Notes under the pieces: generated by a model
What the model was told of the DNA's origin: nothing
The model's database searches: none
The model's input: the letters and a program-made list of their open reading frames with translations, nothing else
Translations under genes and position numbers: made by a program
Shown: piece after piece, positions 27,333 through 35,711 of the stretch
Layout of the letters: every line of letters begins with the position of its first letter
Position numbering within the stretch: position 1 is the first letter of the stretch
DNA from: Collinsella sp. MSK.8.10
GTDB lineage: Bacteria > Actinomycetota > Coriobacteriia > Coriobacteriales > Coriobacteriaceae
NCBI RefSeq assembly: GCF_019041915.1
Contig: NZ_JAHPYF010000001.1
Location: 124,001-188,000, forward strand
DNA: 64,000 bases
Direction: 5' to 3'

Positions 27333-28397
27333 CTAGAGACCTAGAAGGGCACACATAACGGCCTTGATGGTGTGCTGACGGTTCTCTGCCTCACGGAAGA
27401 TGACCGAAGCGTTGGCCTCAAAGCACTCGTCGGCAATCTCGAAACCCTCGGTGATGATCTCGCGATGGAGGTCGTTCTTGCACTGGTCGAGGAGCATCTT
27501 GCCAACACGGTGATCTGCGTTGTGGACAGAAGGAAGCTCATGCATGCAGAAGATGTCGGGATTGTTGGTGCGCTTGCACAGCTCGCTGGTGACGCGATAG
27601 GGGTACAGAGACTCGGCATCGCCCAGCCAGGAGTTGTAGTCGTCGGGATCCAGAACCTCTTCGCCGCACTCGGGGTTGATGTAGCGCCACTCCTCGGTAA
27701 CGATAACGTCAACGCCATCCAAGGCATCGAGGTCAGAGGTGATGGTAAAGGTCCTATTGGGAGCGTACTTGGCGTAGCAGGCCTCCACCTCTTCGACCAT
27801 TTCCTTGCACATCTGATGACGGAGGTCGTCGGGACCGATGGCGAGGAAGTCCATGTCGAGCATCGCGCACAGACGGCCATACCACACCGGGGCGCCGGCG
27901 CAGTTGCCAACGAAAGCCATCTTCTTGCCGCGGCTCGTACGCAGACCGCCCCATTGCTCTTCCATCGTAAGAGCGTCAGCGAGCATCTGAGTCGGGTGAT
28001 CGCCGAGAGTAAGGGCATTGATGACCGGGATGTCAACCAGGTCGGCGACGTCATAGAGGAACTGCTCGTCCTTCTGTGCGCGGTAGACGATGAGATCATA
28101 CATGCCGTTGAAGACGCGCATGGCATCCTTGACGGTCTCGCAGTCACCCATGTGGGAGTTGGTCAGATAAGTGAAGCCCATGCCCAAATCGTTGCAGGAG
28201 GTCTCGAATGCGCAACGAGTACGAGTCGAGCCCCACTCAAAGTTGGCGAGGACGTTTTTGCCGGGGAAGTAGCGCTGGTCGACACCAGACTTCTTCTGAG
28301 CCTTAAGGTTCCAGGCAAGATCGATGAGATAGCGGAAATCCTCGGAGGAGAGATCATGGATGTTGATGTAGTCGCGACCGCGGAGGCTGTTGTTCAT
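27333..28397 (-). CDS. carbamoyltransferase family protein with atypical second-substrate site
   Basis: A 354-aa ornithine/putrescine-carbamoyltransferase-type protein. Carbamoyl-phosphate ligands are intact: STRTR at residues 57-61 and HPTQ at 134-137. The ornithine side is altered: the usual HCLP is HELP (286-289), with Glu287 replacing the catalytic Cys, and the SMG loop expected after TDVW is replaced by EEWRYINPE near 235-243. Start MNNSLRG has a strong AGG-type site. It lies between an agmatine-deiminase-like gene and an MFS carrier, so putrescine or another amine is the likely acceptor, or it acts in the reverse (phosphorolytic) direction. Confidence 0.8.
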   Translation of the reverse strand: MNNSLRGRDYINIHDLSSEDFRYLIDLAWNLKAQKKSGVDQRYFPGKNVLANFEWGSTRTRCAFETSCNDLGMGFTYLTNSHMGDCETVKDAMRVFNGMYDLIVYRAQKDEQFLYDVADLVDIPVINALTLGDHPTQMLADALTMEEQWGGLRTSRGKKMAFVGNCAGAPVWYGRLCAMLDMDFLAIGPDDLRHQMCKEMVEEVEACYAKYAPNRTFTITSDLDALDGVDVIVTEEWRYINPECGEEVLDPDDYNSWLGDAESLYPYRVTSELCKRTNNPDIFCMHELPSVHNADHRVGKMLLDQCKNDLHREIITEGFEIADECFEANASVIFREAENRQHTIKAVMCALLGL

Positions 28398-28441
28398 GTC
28401 TATTTTCCTTTCGAATTATTATCAAAATTATTGCTAAATGT

Positions 28442-28473
28442 GTCCCCGAAGGAAACACGGATATCCCTCGGGG
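28442..28473. other. intra-operon hairpin
   Basis: TCCCCGA and its inverse TCGGGGA close a hairpin in the 124-bp gap between the carbamoyltransferase and deiminase genes. It could be an attenuator or a processing stem. Confidence 0.4.
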
Positions 28474-28521
28474 AGCGGTACATGTGGCGCCTAAGCCAAA
28501 GAGCGCAGGCTCTAAGGCTCA

Positions 28522-29760
28522 CTAACGACTGGCCGCCACGTCCTTAGTCCAGCAGTGCACGCCGCCGCCGGACAGGTTAAGCGCGAGGGAATCAATCATG
28601 ATGACCTTGCGATCGGGGAAGCAGCTCTCAAGAACCGCCTTGGCCTGCTCGTCCTTCTCTTTCACGACCTCACTCATGCCCTCGTGGTAATAACGCTGGC
28701 CAAGAACGACGCCGTTGCAGATCAGGAAGTTGCAGTAGCTCGCTGCAGCGTAGAAGTGGACGGGGCCCTCGGGCCAGGGGGTGCCATCCATAAACTTGCC
28801 GCCCATTTCGTCGATGAAGCCTTTATAGAGCTCGTAATCCTCATCGCCAGGGGCGATAACGACTTCAATCGGCTCGGCGGTGGGCATACGAACGATCTCG
28901 AAGGGCTTGCCCTCCCAGTCCGTTTCGTTGCTCAGGATCTCGTAGGCCGCCTCAATGCGGCGACGAGACTCTGCGCCAGCCTTGCTCGAGGCTGCCTCTT
29001 CATCGGACACCTCGGCAAGAAGAATCTTGTTCGGAGTGATAAAGCGACACATCTCATCGATGTGAGCGGCAAAGCTCATGCCAAAAACGGGGGTTCCGTC
29101 TTCCTTCTCGTCGAGGATGCCCAGTCGATAATCGTCGTCCTCAAGCATGGGCTGAGGAAGCCAGATAACCTTGTTGAGGTTGTAGATGCGCTTATACTCG
29201 GCCTCTACCTCATCTTTCGTGAACTCGGGATTGCGCTTACGGCATTCCGTGTCCTCGATGGCGATCAGGGTGCCGTGACCGTCAAACTCACGATCGCCGC
29301 CCTCCGAAACCATTTCGGAATTGACGATATCGAAGCAACCGAGCGCAACCGCCATGTGAACGGCTGCCTTACGTGCGGACTGGCACTCCGGGGAGTTCTT
29401 GTCCCACACGCCGTAATAGGTCCAAGCAGGGTTGACCATATAAGAATGGCCTTTGTCGTCGACCATGATGCTGGGGCCGTTGTCGCGGACATAGAAGTTG
29501 GAGTCTTCGAACTGCGTGATCTCGATACGATCGAGATCAACCCCCTCCTCCTTCAGGCGTGAGCAAGCCTCCTCATAGGAGCCGGGGGTGCCGCAATTGA
29601 GGTTGACCGTAACGTCGCCATACTCGAGCAGAGCCTTGATCACGTCAACGCAGGGCTGGCGGTTATCGTAGCCCTCTGCACGGATGTAATCGGGAAGCCA
29701 TGTCACATAGACGTTGGAGCGCTTCTCGAACTCGCCCGGCATACGATAGTTCTCGTACAT
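28522..29760 (-). CDS. agmatine deiminase family protein
   Basis: A 412-aa guanidino-modifying enzyme. Family motifs run in order: NFYVRDNGPS (Asp/Arg region), EGGDREFDGHGT (substrate-binding acids), AAHIDEM (catalytic His) and GGGVHCWTKD near the C-terminus with nucleophile Cys403. The family hydrolyses agmatine to N-carbamoylputrescine and ammonia. The start MYENYRM has GAAGGA six bases upstream; an ATG 16 codons upstream is not supported. It is about 40 residues longer than typical AguA. It heads the operon with the carbamoyltransferase and MFS gene, without a carbamate kinase. Confidence 0.87.
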   Translation of the reverse strand: MYENYRMPGEFEKRSNVYVTWLPDYIRAEGYDNRQPCVDVIKALLEYGDVTVNLNCGTPGSYEEACSRLKEEGVDLDRIEITQFEDSNFYVRDNGPSIMVDDKGHSYMVNPAWTYYGVWDKNSPECQSARKAAVHMAVALGCFDIVNSEMVSEGGDREFDGHGTLIAIEDTECRKRNPEFTKDEVEAEYKRIYNLNKVIWLPQPMLEDDDYRLGILDEKEDGTPVFGMSFAAHIDEMCRFITPNKILLAEVSDEEAASSKAGAESRRRIEAAYEILSNETDWEGKPFEIVRMPTAEPIEVVIAPGDEDYELYKGFIDEMGGKFMDGTPWPEGPVHFYAAASYCNFLICNGVVLGQRYYHEGMSEVVKEKDEQAKAVLESCFPDRKVIMIDSLALNLSGGGVHCWTKDVAASR

Positions 29761-29842
29761 GGTTGGTCCTTCCGTCGGGTTTCCCGCGATGCTGTCCGGC
29801 CGCGACAATAGCGGGGTTTCACCTGCTATAGTACTACTATAC

Positions 29843-29856
29843 CTACCGTTCGGTAG
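29843..29856. promoter_or_regulatory. palindromic operator between the deiminase and TetR genes
   Basis: A perfect palindrome CTACCGTTCGGTAG in the divergent promoter region. The same TACCGTTCGG core recurs upstream of the second MFS gene (32086-32097), and a related CCTATCGGTAGG lies over that promoter. A looser TACCGTTCACCGTA lies at 29893-29906. Confidence 0.65.
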
Positions 29857-29984
29857 ATAGTTTTGAATAATTGCCGCTCGCCTACTGATACGTACCGTTC
29901 ACCGTATATAGTGGTCATGTTTGGACACGAATTGATGTTCCGTTGCCATCCTTAATAATGTTGGTAGTGCGGAAGTGATTTGCA

Positions 29985-30563
29985 ATGGAGAAATGCAGCG
30001 TGAGCACAAGAAAAAAAATATTGGACGCAATGTACGATCTTGTGGCAGAAGTCGGTTATGACAAAGCGTCTATCGGAAAGATTTGCGACTTTGTCGGTAT
30101 ATCCAAGCCGTCGGTGTACTACTACTTTCCCTCTAAAGAGGAGATTTTCACTACGCTCTTGGACAGCATGTTTCCGACCATTGACTATCAGCGCGACTAC
30201 TCGCTAATAGTCGATAGGGACGGGTTCAAGGCCGCGCTTATCGAGCTCGGCAATTCAGTTATAGGTGGCTATCGAAGCGATGAAAAACGCCGGCGCGTGC
30301 TGGCCGAGGTTAGCGTTCAAGCAAATCGAATTCCTGCAGTTCAGGAACGTCAAGCGACGGCGACCAAACGAACCATGGATGCGCTTAAAGACATCCTTCT
30401 TCATGGTGTAGAGATTGGCGCGTTTTCCGATAGTGCCGACGTGATGCTCTACGTACAAATTCTTTATACCGTTCTGGAGGGAGCGAGCAATACGGTCGCT
30501 CAAGGTGAGGATATTGATGAAAAAGCGGTTTGGGCGGGAATAGTCGAGCTTATGTTCAAATAG
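29985..30563 (+). CDS. TetR/AcrR family transcriptional regulator
   Basis: A 192-aa protein. Residues 8-55 are the TetR helix-turn-helix (ILDAMYDLVAEVGYDKASIG, then VGISKPSVYYYFPSKEEIF). The rest is the usual all-helical ligand domain. The ATG follows GGAAGTG by seven bases. It is divergent from the deiminase gene. Related operators occur at both MFS promoters, so it probably represses the whole block until a substrate such as agmatine binds. Confidence 0.9.
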   Translation: MEKCSVSTRKKILDAMYDLVAEVGYDKASIGKICDFVGISKPSVYYYFPSKEEIFTTLLDSMFPTIDYQRDYSLIVDRDGFKAALIELGNSVIGGYRSDEKRRRVLAEVSVQANRIPAVQERQATATKRTMDALKDILLHGVEIGAFSDSADVMLYVQILYTVLEGASNTVAQGEDIDEKAVWAGIVELMFK

Positions 30564-30623
30564 ACCAGCCAAGCTGAAACGCATGTTGGCACACATGGTG
30601 CCTGCGGGCAACCTTTAAACGAA

Positions 30624-30665
30624 AACAGGGGCCGACTCCAGTCTGGCTTGGAGTCGACCCCTGTT
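30624..30665 (-). terminator. terminator between TetR and MFS genes
   Basis: AACAGGGGCCGACTCCA pairs with TTGGAGTCGACCCCTGTT (one mismatch). The minus-strand transcript continues into TTTTCGTTT, so it mainly serves the second MFS gene. Confidence 0.7.
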
Positions 30666-30699
30666 GCGTGGCAATCTATGCCGATGCAATCGGCGCTTA

Positions 30700-31980
30700 T
30701 TACTTTTCAGCAGCCTTACTGAGAAAGCCGGAAACGATAGCAAACGCAGCAATCATAAGGTTGCAGGCAATGCAGAAGATAAATACTCCCTGGAATGACC
30801 CTGCCATGCCGTAAACCTTCATCATGACCGGCATTCCAAAAGCACCGACGACATAGCCCGCTGAGCAAACGATCGAATAGATCCTTCCAAAATCGCGTGA
30901 TCCAAAGAGCGAGAGGAGAAGCATCGGCATTGCGGTTCCAACAATGGCGAACATGGCATCGTTTACGCCAGCTGCAATGATTGAAACAGTCTCATTGCTT
31001 CCGCCAATGATGAGAAGCAGGAACGAAAAAATGCTGACACCTGTCCACGCGACCGTTGCTTTAATAGAGCCGAGCTTGTCACATGTTTTGCCTACGAAGG
31101 GATTTAGGAAGATGTCGGAGAACGAAGCTGCCGAGACCATTAAGCTTCCTACGATGGGATTGAAACCGACCTCGCTTGCATAGGTTGGAAACAACTGGTT
31201 CATGCAGCAGGTGAGCTGCGCCACGCAAAGCAGGAGGACACAGAGAATAAAAGACGGCGTTTTCGTGGCATCACGTAGTGCCATGCCCGAAAGGGTATCT
31301 TCCCGCTCATCGACGCTGTGTCTCTCATGGGTTTCAGAGGCGGTCTCTCCGTACGGAAGCATGTTGCGATCAGAGGGTTTAAGGCGAATGATAAATGCAC
31401 TCGCAGGTAAAATCATAGCTGCAGAAACGGCCGCGAGTACGATGTATCCCGTACGCCAGCCTTGTTGCTCGATAACCAGCGTAATGACAGGGCTCAACAA
31501 CAGCGTACAGAGAGAATTAACGCCCCAAGCAAGGCCGATGGCAAGACCGGACGATTTACTGAACCATTGGTCAATAACATCGGACATGCAGACGCCCGTT
31601 GTGAATGAAAAGCAGATGCCGATCACCGCAGCGGAGACGATGAACATCCAGACTTCGGTGTAGAACGCCATTGCGGCGCCGGCGGCAATAAGGACGAGTT
31701 CAACGCAAATATGCACCGGTTTGCCTATTACTTTTGGAATGAAACGGCTCAAAAGTGGAAGTCCAAGTGCAAGGCCAAGAAGAATCGCAGTGAAATAGAA
31801 AGAGAAAGAGGTGTACTCAAAGCCCAGGTCTTCACATACTGGAGCAACGAATGAGCCGGCAATAATGCTATATGTGCCAGTCGTCCCGGCGGACATTAAG
31901 CCGAGCGCAATAACGACAATCCAAGCAAATGCGCCGCTCTCGCGAGGACGGTCTTTTTCGTCTGGTACGGTGAGAGCCAT
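30700..31980 (-). CDS. MFS transporter, OFA type, paralog 2
   Basis: A 426-aa carrier closely similar to the MFS protein at 26056-27321 along its full length (shared GLMSAGTTG, SDVIDQWF, LTCCMNQLFPTYASEVGF). The start MALTVP has GGAG five bases upstream; an upstream in-frame ATG at 32055 overlaps the promoter and is rejected. It is transcribed alone from a well-formed promoter covered by a TetR-type operator. Being controlled separately from paralog 1 but by a related site suggests two carriers for related substrates. Confidence 0.88.
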   Translation of the reverse strand: MALTVPDEKDRPRESGAFAWIVVIALGLMSAGTTGTYSIIAGSFVAPVCEDLGFEYTSFSFYFTAILLGLALGLPLLSRFIPKVIGKPVHICVELVLIAAGAAMAFYTEVWMFIVSAAVIGICFSFTTGVCMSDVIDQWFSKSSGLAIGLAWGVNSLCTLLLSPVITLVIEQQGWRTGYIVLAAVSAAMILPASAFIIRLKPSDRNMLPYGETASETHERHSVDEREDTLSGMALRDATKTPSFILCVLLLCVAQLTCCMNQLFPTYASEVGFNPIVGSLMVSAASFSDIFLNPFVGKTCDKLGSIKATVAWTGVSIFSFLLLIIGGSNETVSIIAAGVNDAMFAIVGTAMPMLLLSLFGSRDFGRIYSIVCSAGYVVGAFGMPVMMKVYGMAGSFQGVFIFCIACNLMIAAFAIVSGFLSKAAEK

Positions 31981-32016
31981 GGTCACTCCATTTCTATCGG
32001 CATTACATCCTATATG

Positions 32017-32055
32017 CCTACCGATAGGTATATAAACCAGGGGACTCTTCGTCAA
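32017..32055 (-). promoter_or_regulatory. MFS2 promoter overlapped by a TetR-type operator
   Basis: On the minus strand: -35 TTGACG (32050-32055), 17-bp spacer, -10 TATACC (32027-32032). The palindrome CCTATCGGTAGG (32017-32028) overlaps and follows the -10. Confidence 0.65.
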
Positions 32056-32085
32056 GCATTAAGCGGGGAAAGGGAGTTCTTAACG

Positions 32086-32097
32086 TGCCGAACGGTA
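32086..32097. promoter_or_regulatory. second operator upstream of MFS2
   Basis: On the minus strand TACCGTTCGGCA, sharing the ten bases TACCGTTCGG with the palindrome at 29843-29856. It lies about 30 bp upstream of the MFS2 -35. Confidence 0.55.
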
Positions 32098-32114
32098 ATT
32101 GGGCCCTTGCAAAA

Positions 32115-32300
32115 TCGAGGTCTAATACTTTTCCCGAGAAGTGAACGACCGTTTTTGGACCCCCGAAGCATCGACATTTTTAGACGTCAAGCCCGCAGGA
32201 TTTGACTGGCAAAACCGCAGGAAATTGCATCTCGAAAGCGCCGATACTTCGGGGGCCCGTTTTCACTCGTTCACTTCTCGGGAAAAGTATTAGACCTCGA
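32115..32300. repeat. 186-bp hairpin element, copy 2
   Basis: Near-identical to the element at 25740-25924, with the same terminal inverted repeats, inner GGACCCCCGAAGCAT stem and ACCGCAGGA core. Compensating or tolerated changes occur in both arms (for example AAGTATTAGACC against AAGCATTAGACC). It is followed by the same TTTACAAGCCACTCA linker and 31-bp palindrome. Confidence 0.92.
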
Positions 32301-32315
32301 TTTACAAGCCACTCA

Positions 32316-32346
32316 ATGTGACAAAGGAACTGTCCCTTTGTCACAT
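32316..32346. repeat. 31-bp dispersed palindrome, copy C
   Basis: TGTGACAAAGGAACTG followed by TCCCTTTGTCACA. Its right end touches the stop codon of the ABC fusion gene. Confidence 0.88.
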
Positions 32347-35300
32347 TATTCGGAGCGTAGGGCTTCTACGGGGTCTTTTTTGGATGCGCTGCGGGCAGGC
32401 AGCAGGCCGGCGACGACCGTCAGCAGCACCGAAATCGCAATAAGCACCAGCGCATCCTGCACGGGCAGGCTCATCAGGTTGGGGACCTGTTTGGCCGCAA
32501 GCGCCCAGGCATTGACCGGAAAACTCACGAGCACCACAACGACAATGGCAAAGACGCCGGCAATGAGGCCCTCGATAAAGGTCTCGGCATTGAATACGTT
32601 GGCCACGTTGCGCTTTGACGCGCCGATCGCGCGCAGGATGCCAATCTCCTTTTTGCGCTCCAGTACGCTGATGTAGGTGATGATGCCGATCATGATGGAG
32701 CTCACGACCAGGCTGATGCTCACGAATGCGATGAGCACCAAGCTGATGGTGTTCACGATGTCGGTCACCGAACCCATGATGATACCCATGTAGTCGGTGT
32801 ACGAGATTGCCTGTTCATCGTGGCCGGCAGCTTTGACCTGCTTGTTGTACGCATCGATGTGATCGAGCACGCGCTCCTTGGCCTCAAAGTCGCGCGGGAA
32901 AATCTTAACCGAGATGGGGTCTGCCTCATCCGCATAGCCCAGCGTGGTCAGATTGTTATCGTAGGTGAGCTTCGACGCCTTGGCATAGCTCATCATGAGC
33001 GAACTCAGGTCCTCGGCGTCCATGTTGAAGTGGATAGCATGAGCAAAGGCACTCGCATCCACGTGCATGGCGCTCGCCAGGTTGGCAAAACTCGAAGACA
33101 TCTGCGTCGCCATCTGGTCCATGAGCCCTGCCGCGCCCGCCTTGAGCTGGGACGATACCGTCGACGCTATCTGCTCGCTGATTGCCTTCATCACCTGATC
33201 CATAGCCTGCTGCAGATACGGAGCCAGTTGCTTTTGCACATAGTCGGTCATCGCCTGCCGCAGGCGCTCGGCCAGGGCATCGCCGCCGAGCGCTTTGAGC
33301 TGGGCCAGGATTTGCTGAGCTGCCGTATCGTTCTCAAGATACGTCGAGAACGCGGCGGCAAGCTTTGACGCGTCCTTAAGATCATCGGGTGTCAGCTCCT
33401 TAAACTGATCAGACCGCAAAAAGCCCTCAAACAGCTGGTTGGCTAGTGTTCCCACCTGCTTCATTTGCTCGGGCGCAAGTTCCAGACCGTCAAAGATACC
33501 CGAGAAATCGGGGGCCGGCGCTTTGGCCATGATGTCACTAAAGTCGATGTCCTTACCAACGCCCGAAAGGTCAATGTTCAGCCCGGACAAATCGATACCA
33601 GAAAGGTCGACACCGCCCGCCGCGCCCGAGAGCGCAGATGCATCGAACGAGAACGCGCTCTTCAGCGCCGCCTCGTCCACACTGAACATACTGCCCAGAT
33701 CCACGCCTTGCTTGGCCTCACCTTGCAACTCGTCAAAGGTTTTGCCCGTAAAGACATCCGTCTCGGGGTGGGCAAGCTGCTCCTGCACGATCTGCGAATC
33801 GGCGGCGCGCTTCATAAGCTGGCATGTCAGCGCATGCGTATAGGCAATGCCCGGGGATAATGCGCTCGCGTTGGCCGTCTCGTTGGGTCGCACCACGCCC
33901 ACAATGCGCACGTCAATGCCGTCGGCAACCTTGGCCGCCATAAAGTCGGCATCGCCAGACATGTCAGTCCACATGCCGGTCTCTTCATTTTTGCGATAGG
34001 CATCTGCCGGCGACAGCACCTTAAACGTCGTGGACAGCGCATCGTCGTAGGTAAAGTCGGTGCCGCTCTTGGGCGTCTCGACCCTGCCGTCAGCCGTCAT
34101 GGCGCTGTTAACCAGGCCGTTGAGCTCATCGATATCCAGCGCGCCGATGCTGTAGAGCGTGTAGTCGCCCACTGTGCCGCGGCTCGAAAGCACCATCACA
34201 GCCTCGTTGGCGGACGTAGGCCAATGGCCGGCAACGACATCGTACTGGCTATCGAGCAGACTCTGGTCGTCAATCATTTCGTTAAAGACCGAGGTCCCCA
34301 TGGACTCCATGCTCACCGTTGCCGCCGAGCTCGCGCCTCCGCTCATGGCCTCGGTCATAGCGTTGGGGACAAGCCGGACGGGCTTCTCGTCGCCCTCGTT
34401 CAAACGATAGACAACCGGCGTCACACCGTAACCATACTGGATAGCGTTGACCTCTTTGTCGATACCGTTGCCGCCGTCGTCAAGCCATGTCTTAAAGCTC
34501 GTCATATCGTTAGATTTAACGCTTGCGAACATATCCTTTACGGCCGTGACCACGGGAATCGTATCGGTTCCCTTAGCCTTGCCGCCGGTGGCGCCGTCAG
34601 ACGAGCCCTCGCCCTTGGACGCCTCCTCATCCGCAGTCCCATTCCCGCCCATCATGGATGACAGGTCATAATCTTGTTTGGAAATCGTAAGCGGGTAGCT
34701 CGAGAGCGTGTCCTCCTCGACCTTTTTGATGTAGCCGTTTACGCCGTTGGACAGCGCCAGAATCGCTGCGATGCCAATAATGCCAATCGAACCCGCAAAG
34801 GCAGTCATGGCCGTACGGCCCTTCTTGGTCATGAGGTTTCGGGCAGAAAGCCCCAGCGCCGTCACAAAGCTCATCGAGGTTTTGCGCGTGGGCTTGGCCT
34901 CGCGACGCGCGGCCTCGGTAGCATCAAAGGGATCTGAATCGTCGGTGATCTTGCCGTCCGCCAGGGTGACGATGCGTGTGGCGTACCTGTATGCCAACTC
35001 GGGATTGTGCGTGACCATGATGACCAAACGATCGCGCGCAACATCCTTGAGCAAATCCATGACCTGTACGGATGTCGTTGAGTCCAAGGCGCCGGTCGGC
35101 TCGTCAGCCAGCACAATCTCGGGATCGTTGATTAAGGCGCGGGCGATGGCGACGCGCTGCATCTGCCCGCCCGAAAGCTGGCTCGGGCGCTTGTCAACGT
35201 GCTCGCCCAGGCCAACTGCCTCGAGCGCCTTGCGCGCACGCTGGCGGCGCTCGGCACGCCCCACGCCCGTGAGCGTAAGCGCCAGCTCCACGTTTTCCAA

Positions 35301-35600
35301 AATGGTCTGATGCGGAATGAGGTTATAGCTCTGGAACACAAAGCCGATGCGATTGTTACGATAGGCGTCCCAATCGCGGTCGCTGAAGTCCTTGGTCGAG
35401 ATGCCATCGATCAGCAGGTCGCCCGAGTCAAAGTGGTCGAGTCCGCCGATAACGTTGAGCATCGTGGTCTTACCCGAACCCGAGGGGCCCAGAATGGCCA
35501 CGAACTCGTTATCGCGAAAAGACAGGCTCACGCTGTCGAGCGCCACCTGCGTAAACGACTGCGTGACGTACCTTTTGCAAATTCCTTTGAGCTCCAGCAT
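32346..35600 (-). CDS. MacB-like ABC transporter, ATPase-permease fusion with a large extracellular domain
   Basis: A 1084-aa fusion. Residues 1-230 are the ATPase (Walker A GPSGSGKTT at 38-46, signature LSGGQMQR near 145, Walker B VLADEPTGALD). A helix follows near 265-290, then about 650 extracytoplasmic residues, and three helices of an FtsX/MacB permease domain at the C-terminus (ISLVLIAFVSISLVV, then IGILRAIGASKRNV). The extracellular part is rich in Asp-Leu-Ser repeats (VDLSGIDLSGLNIDLSG) and helical segments. Start MLELKG has AGGAGAGG upstream. Homologs export peptides or remodel the envelope; this cargo is unknown. Confidence 0.87.
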   Translation of the reverse strand: MLELKGICKRYVTQSFTQVALDSVSLSFRDNEFVAILGPSGSGKTTMLNVIGGLDHFDSGDLLIDGISTKDFSDRDWDAYRNNRIGFVFQSYNLIPHQTILENVELALTLTGVGRAERRQRARKALEAVGLGEHVDKRPSQLSGGQMQRVAIARALINDPEIVLADEPTGALDSTTSVQVMDLLKDVARDRLVIMVTHNPELAYRYATRIVTLADGKITDDSDPFDATEAARREAKPTRKTSMSFVTALGLSARNLMTKKGRTAMTAFAGSIGIIGIAAILALSNGVNGYIKKVEEDTLSSYPLTISKQDYDLSSMMGGNGTADEEASKGEGSSDGATGGKAKGTDTIPVVTAVKDMFASVKSNDMTSFKTWLDDGGNGIDKEVNAIQYGYGVTPVVYRLNEGDEKPVRLVPNAMTEAMSGGASSAATVSMESMGTSVFNEMIDDQSLLDSQYDVVAGHWPTSANEAVMVLSSRGTVGDYTLYSIGALDIDELNGLVNSAMTADGRVETPKSGTDFTYDDALSTTFKVLSPADAYRKNEETGMWTDMSGDADFMAAKVADGIDVRIVGVVRPNETANASALSPGIAYTHALTCQLMKRAADSQIVQEQLAHPETDVFTGKTFDELQGEAKQGVDLGSMFSVDEAALKSAFSFDASALSGAAGGVDLSGIDLSGLNIDLSGVGKDIDFSDIMAKAPAPDFSGIFDGLELAPEQMKQVGTLANQLFEGFLRSDQFKELTPDDLKDASKLAAAFSTYLENDTAAQQILAQLKALGGDALAERLRQAMTDYVQKQLAPYLQQAMDQVMKAISEQIASTVSSQLKAGAAGLMDQMATQMSSSFANLASAMHVDASAFAHAIHFNMDAEDLSSLMMSYAKASKLTYDNNLTTLGYADEADPISVKIFPRDFEAKERVLDHIDAYNKQVKAAGHDEQAISYTDYMGIIMGSVTDIVNTISLVLIAFVSISLVVSSIMIGIITYISVLERKKEIGILRAIGASKRNVANVFNAETFIEGLIAGVFAIVVVVLVSFPVNAWALAAKQVPNLMSLPVQDALVLIAISVLLTVVAGLLPARSASKKDPVEALRSE

Positions 35601-35711
35601 GGACGGCAACCTCTCCTGCGCAGGCACCCCGCCCGCTCTCCTCCGCCGTTCGTATTCGACGCGTTTGTCCTACTCTATCTTGTCATTGTCATACACGCCG
35701 CTCAAAAGGCC

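Larger units (their letters stand above)
31981..32345. other. 365-bp intergenic region with promoter, operators and a hairpin element
   Basis: No gene is seen. Contents: the MFS2 promoter/operator (32017-32055), a second operator (32086-32097), hairpin element copy 2 (32115-32300) and palindrome copy C (32316-32346). Confidence 0.8.
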
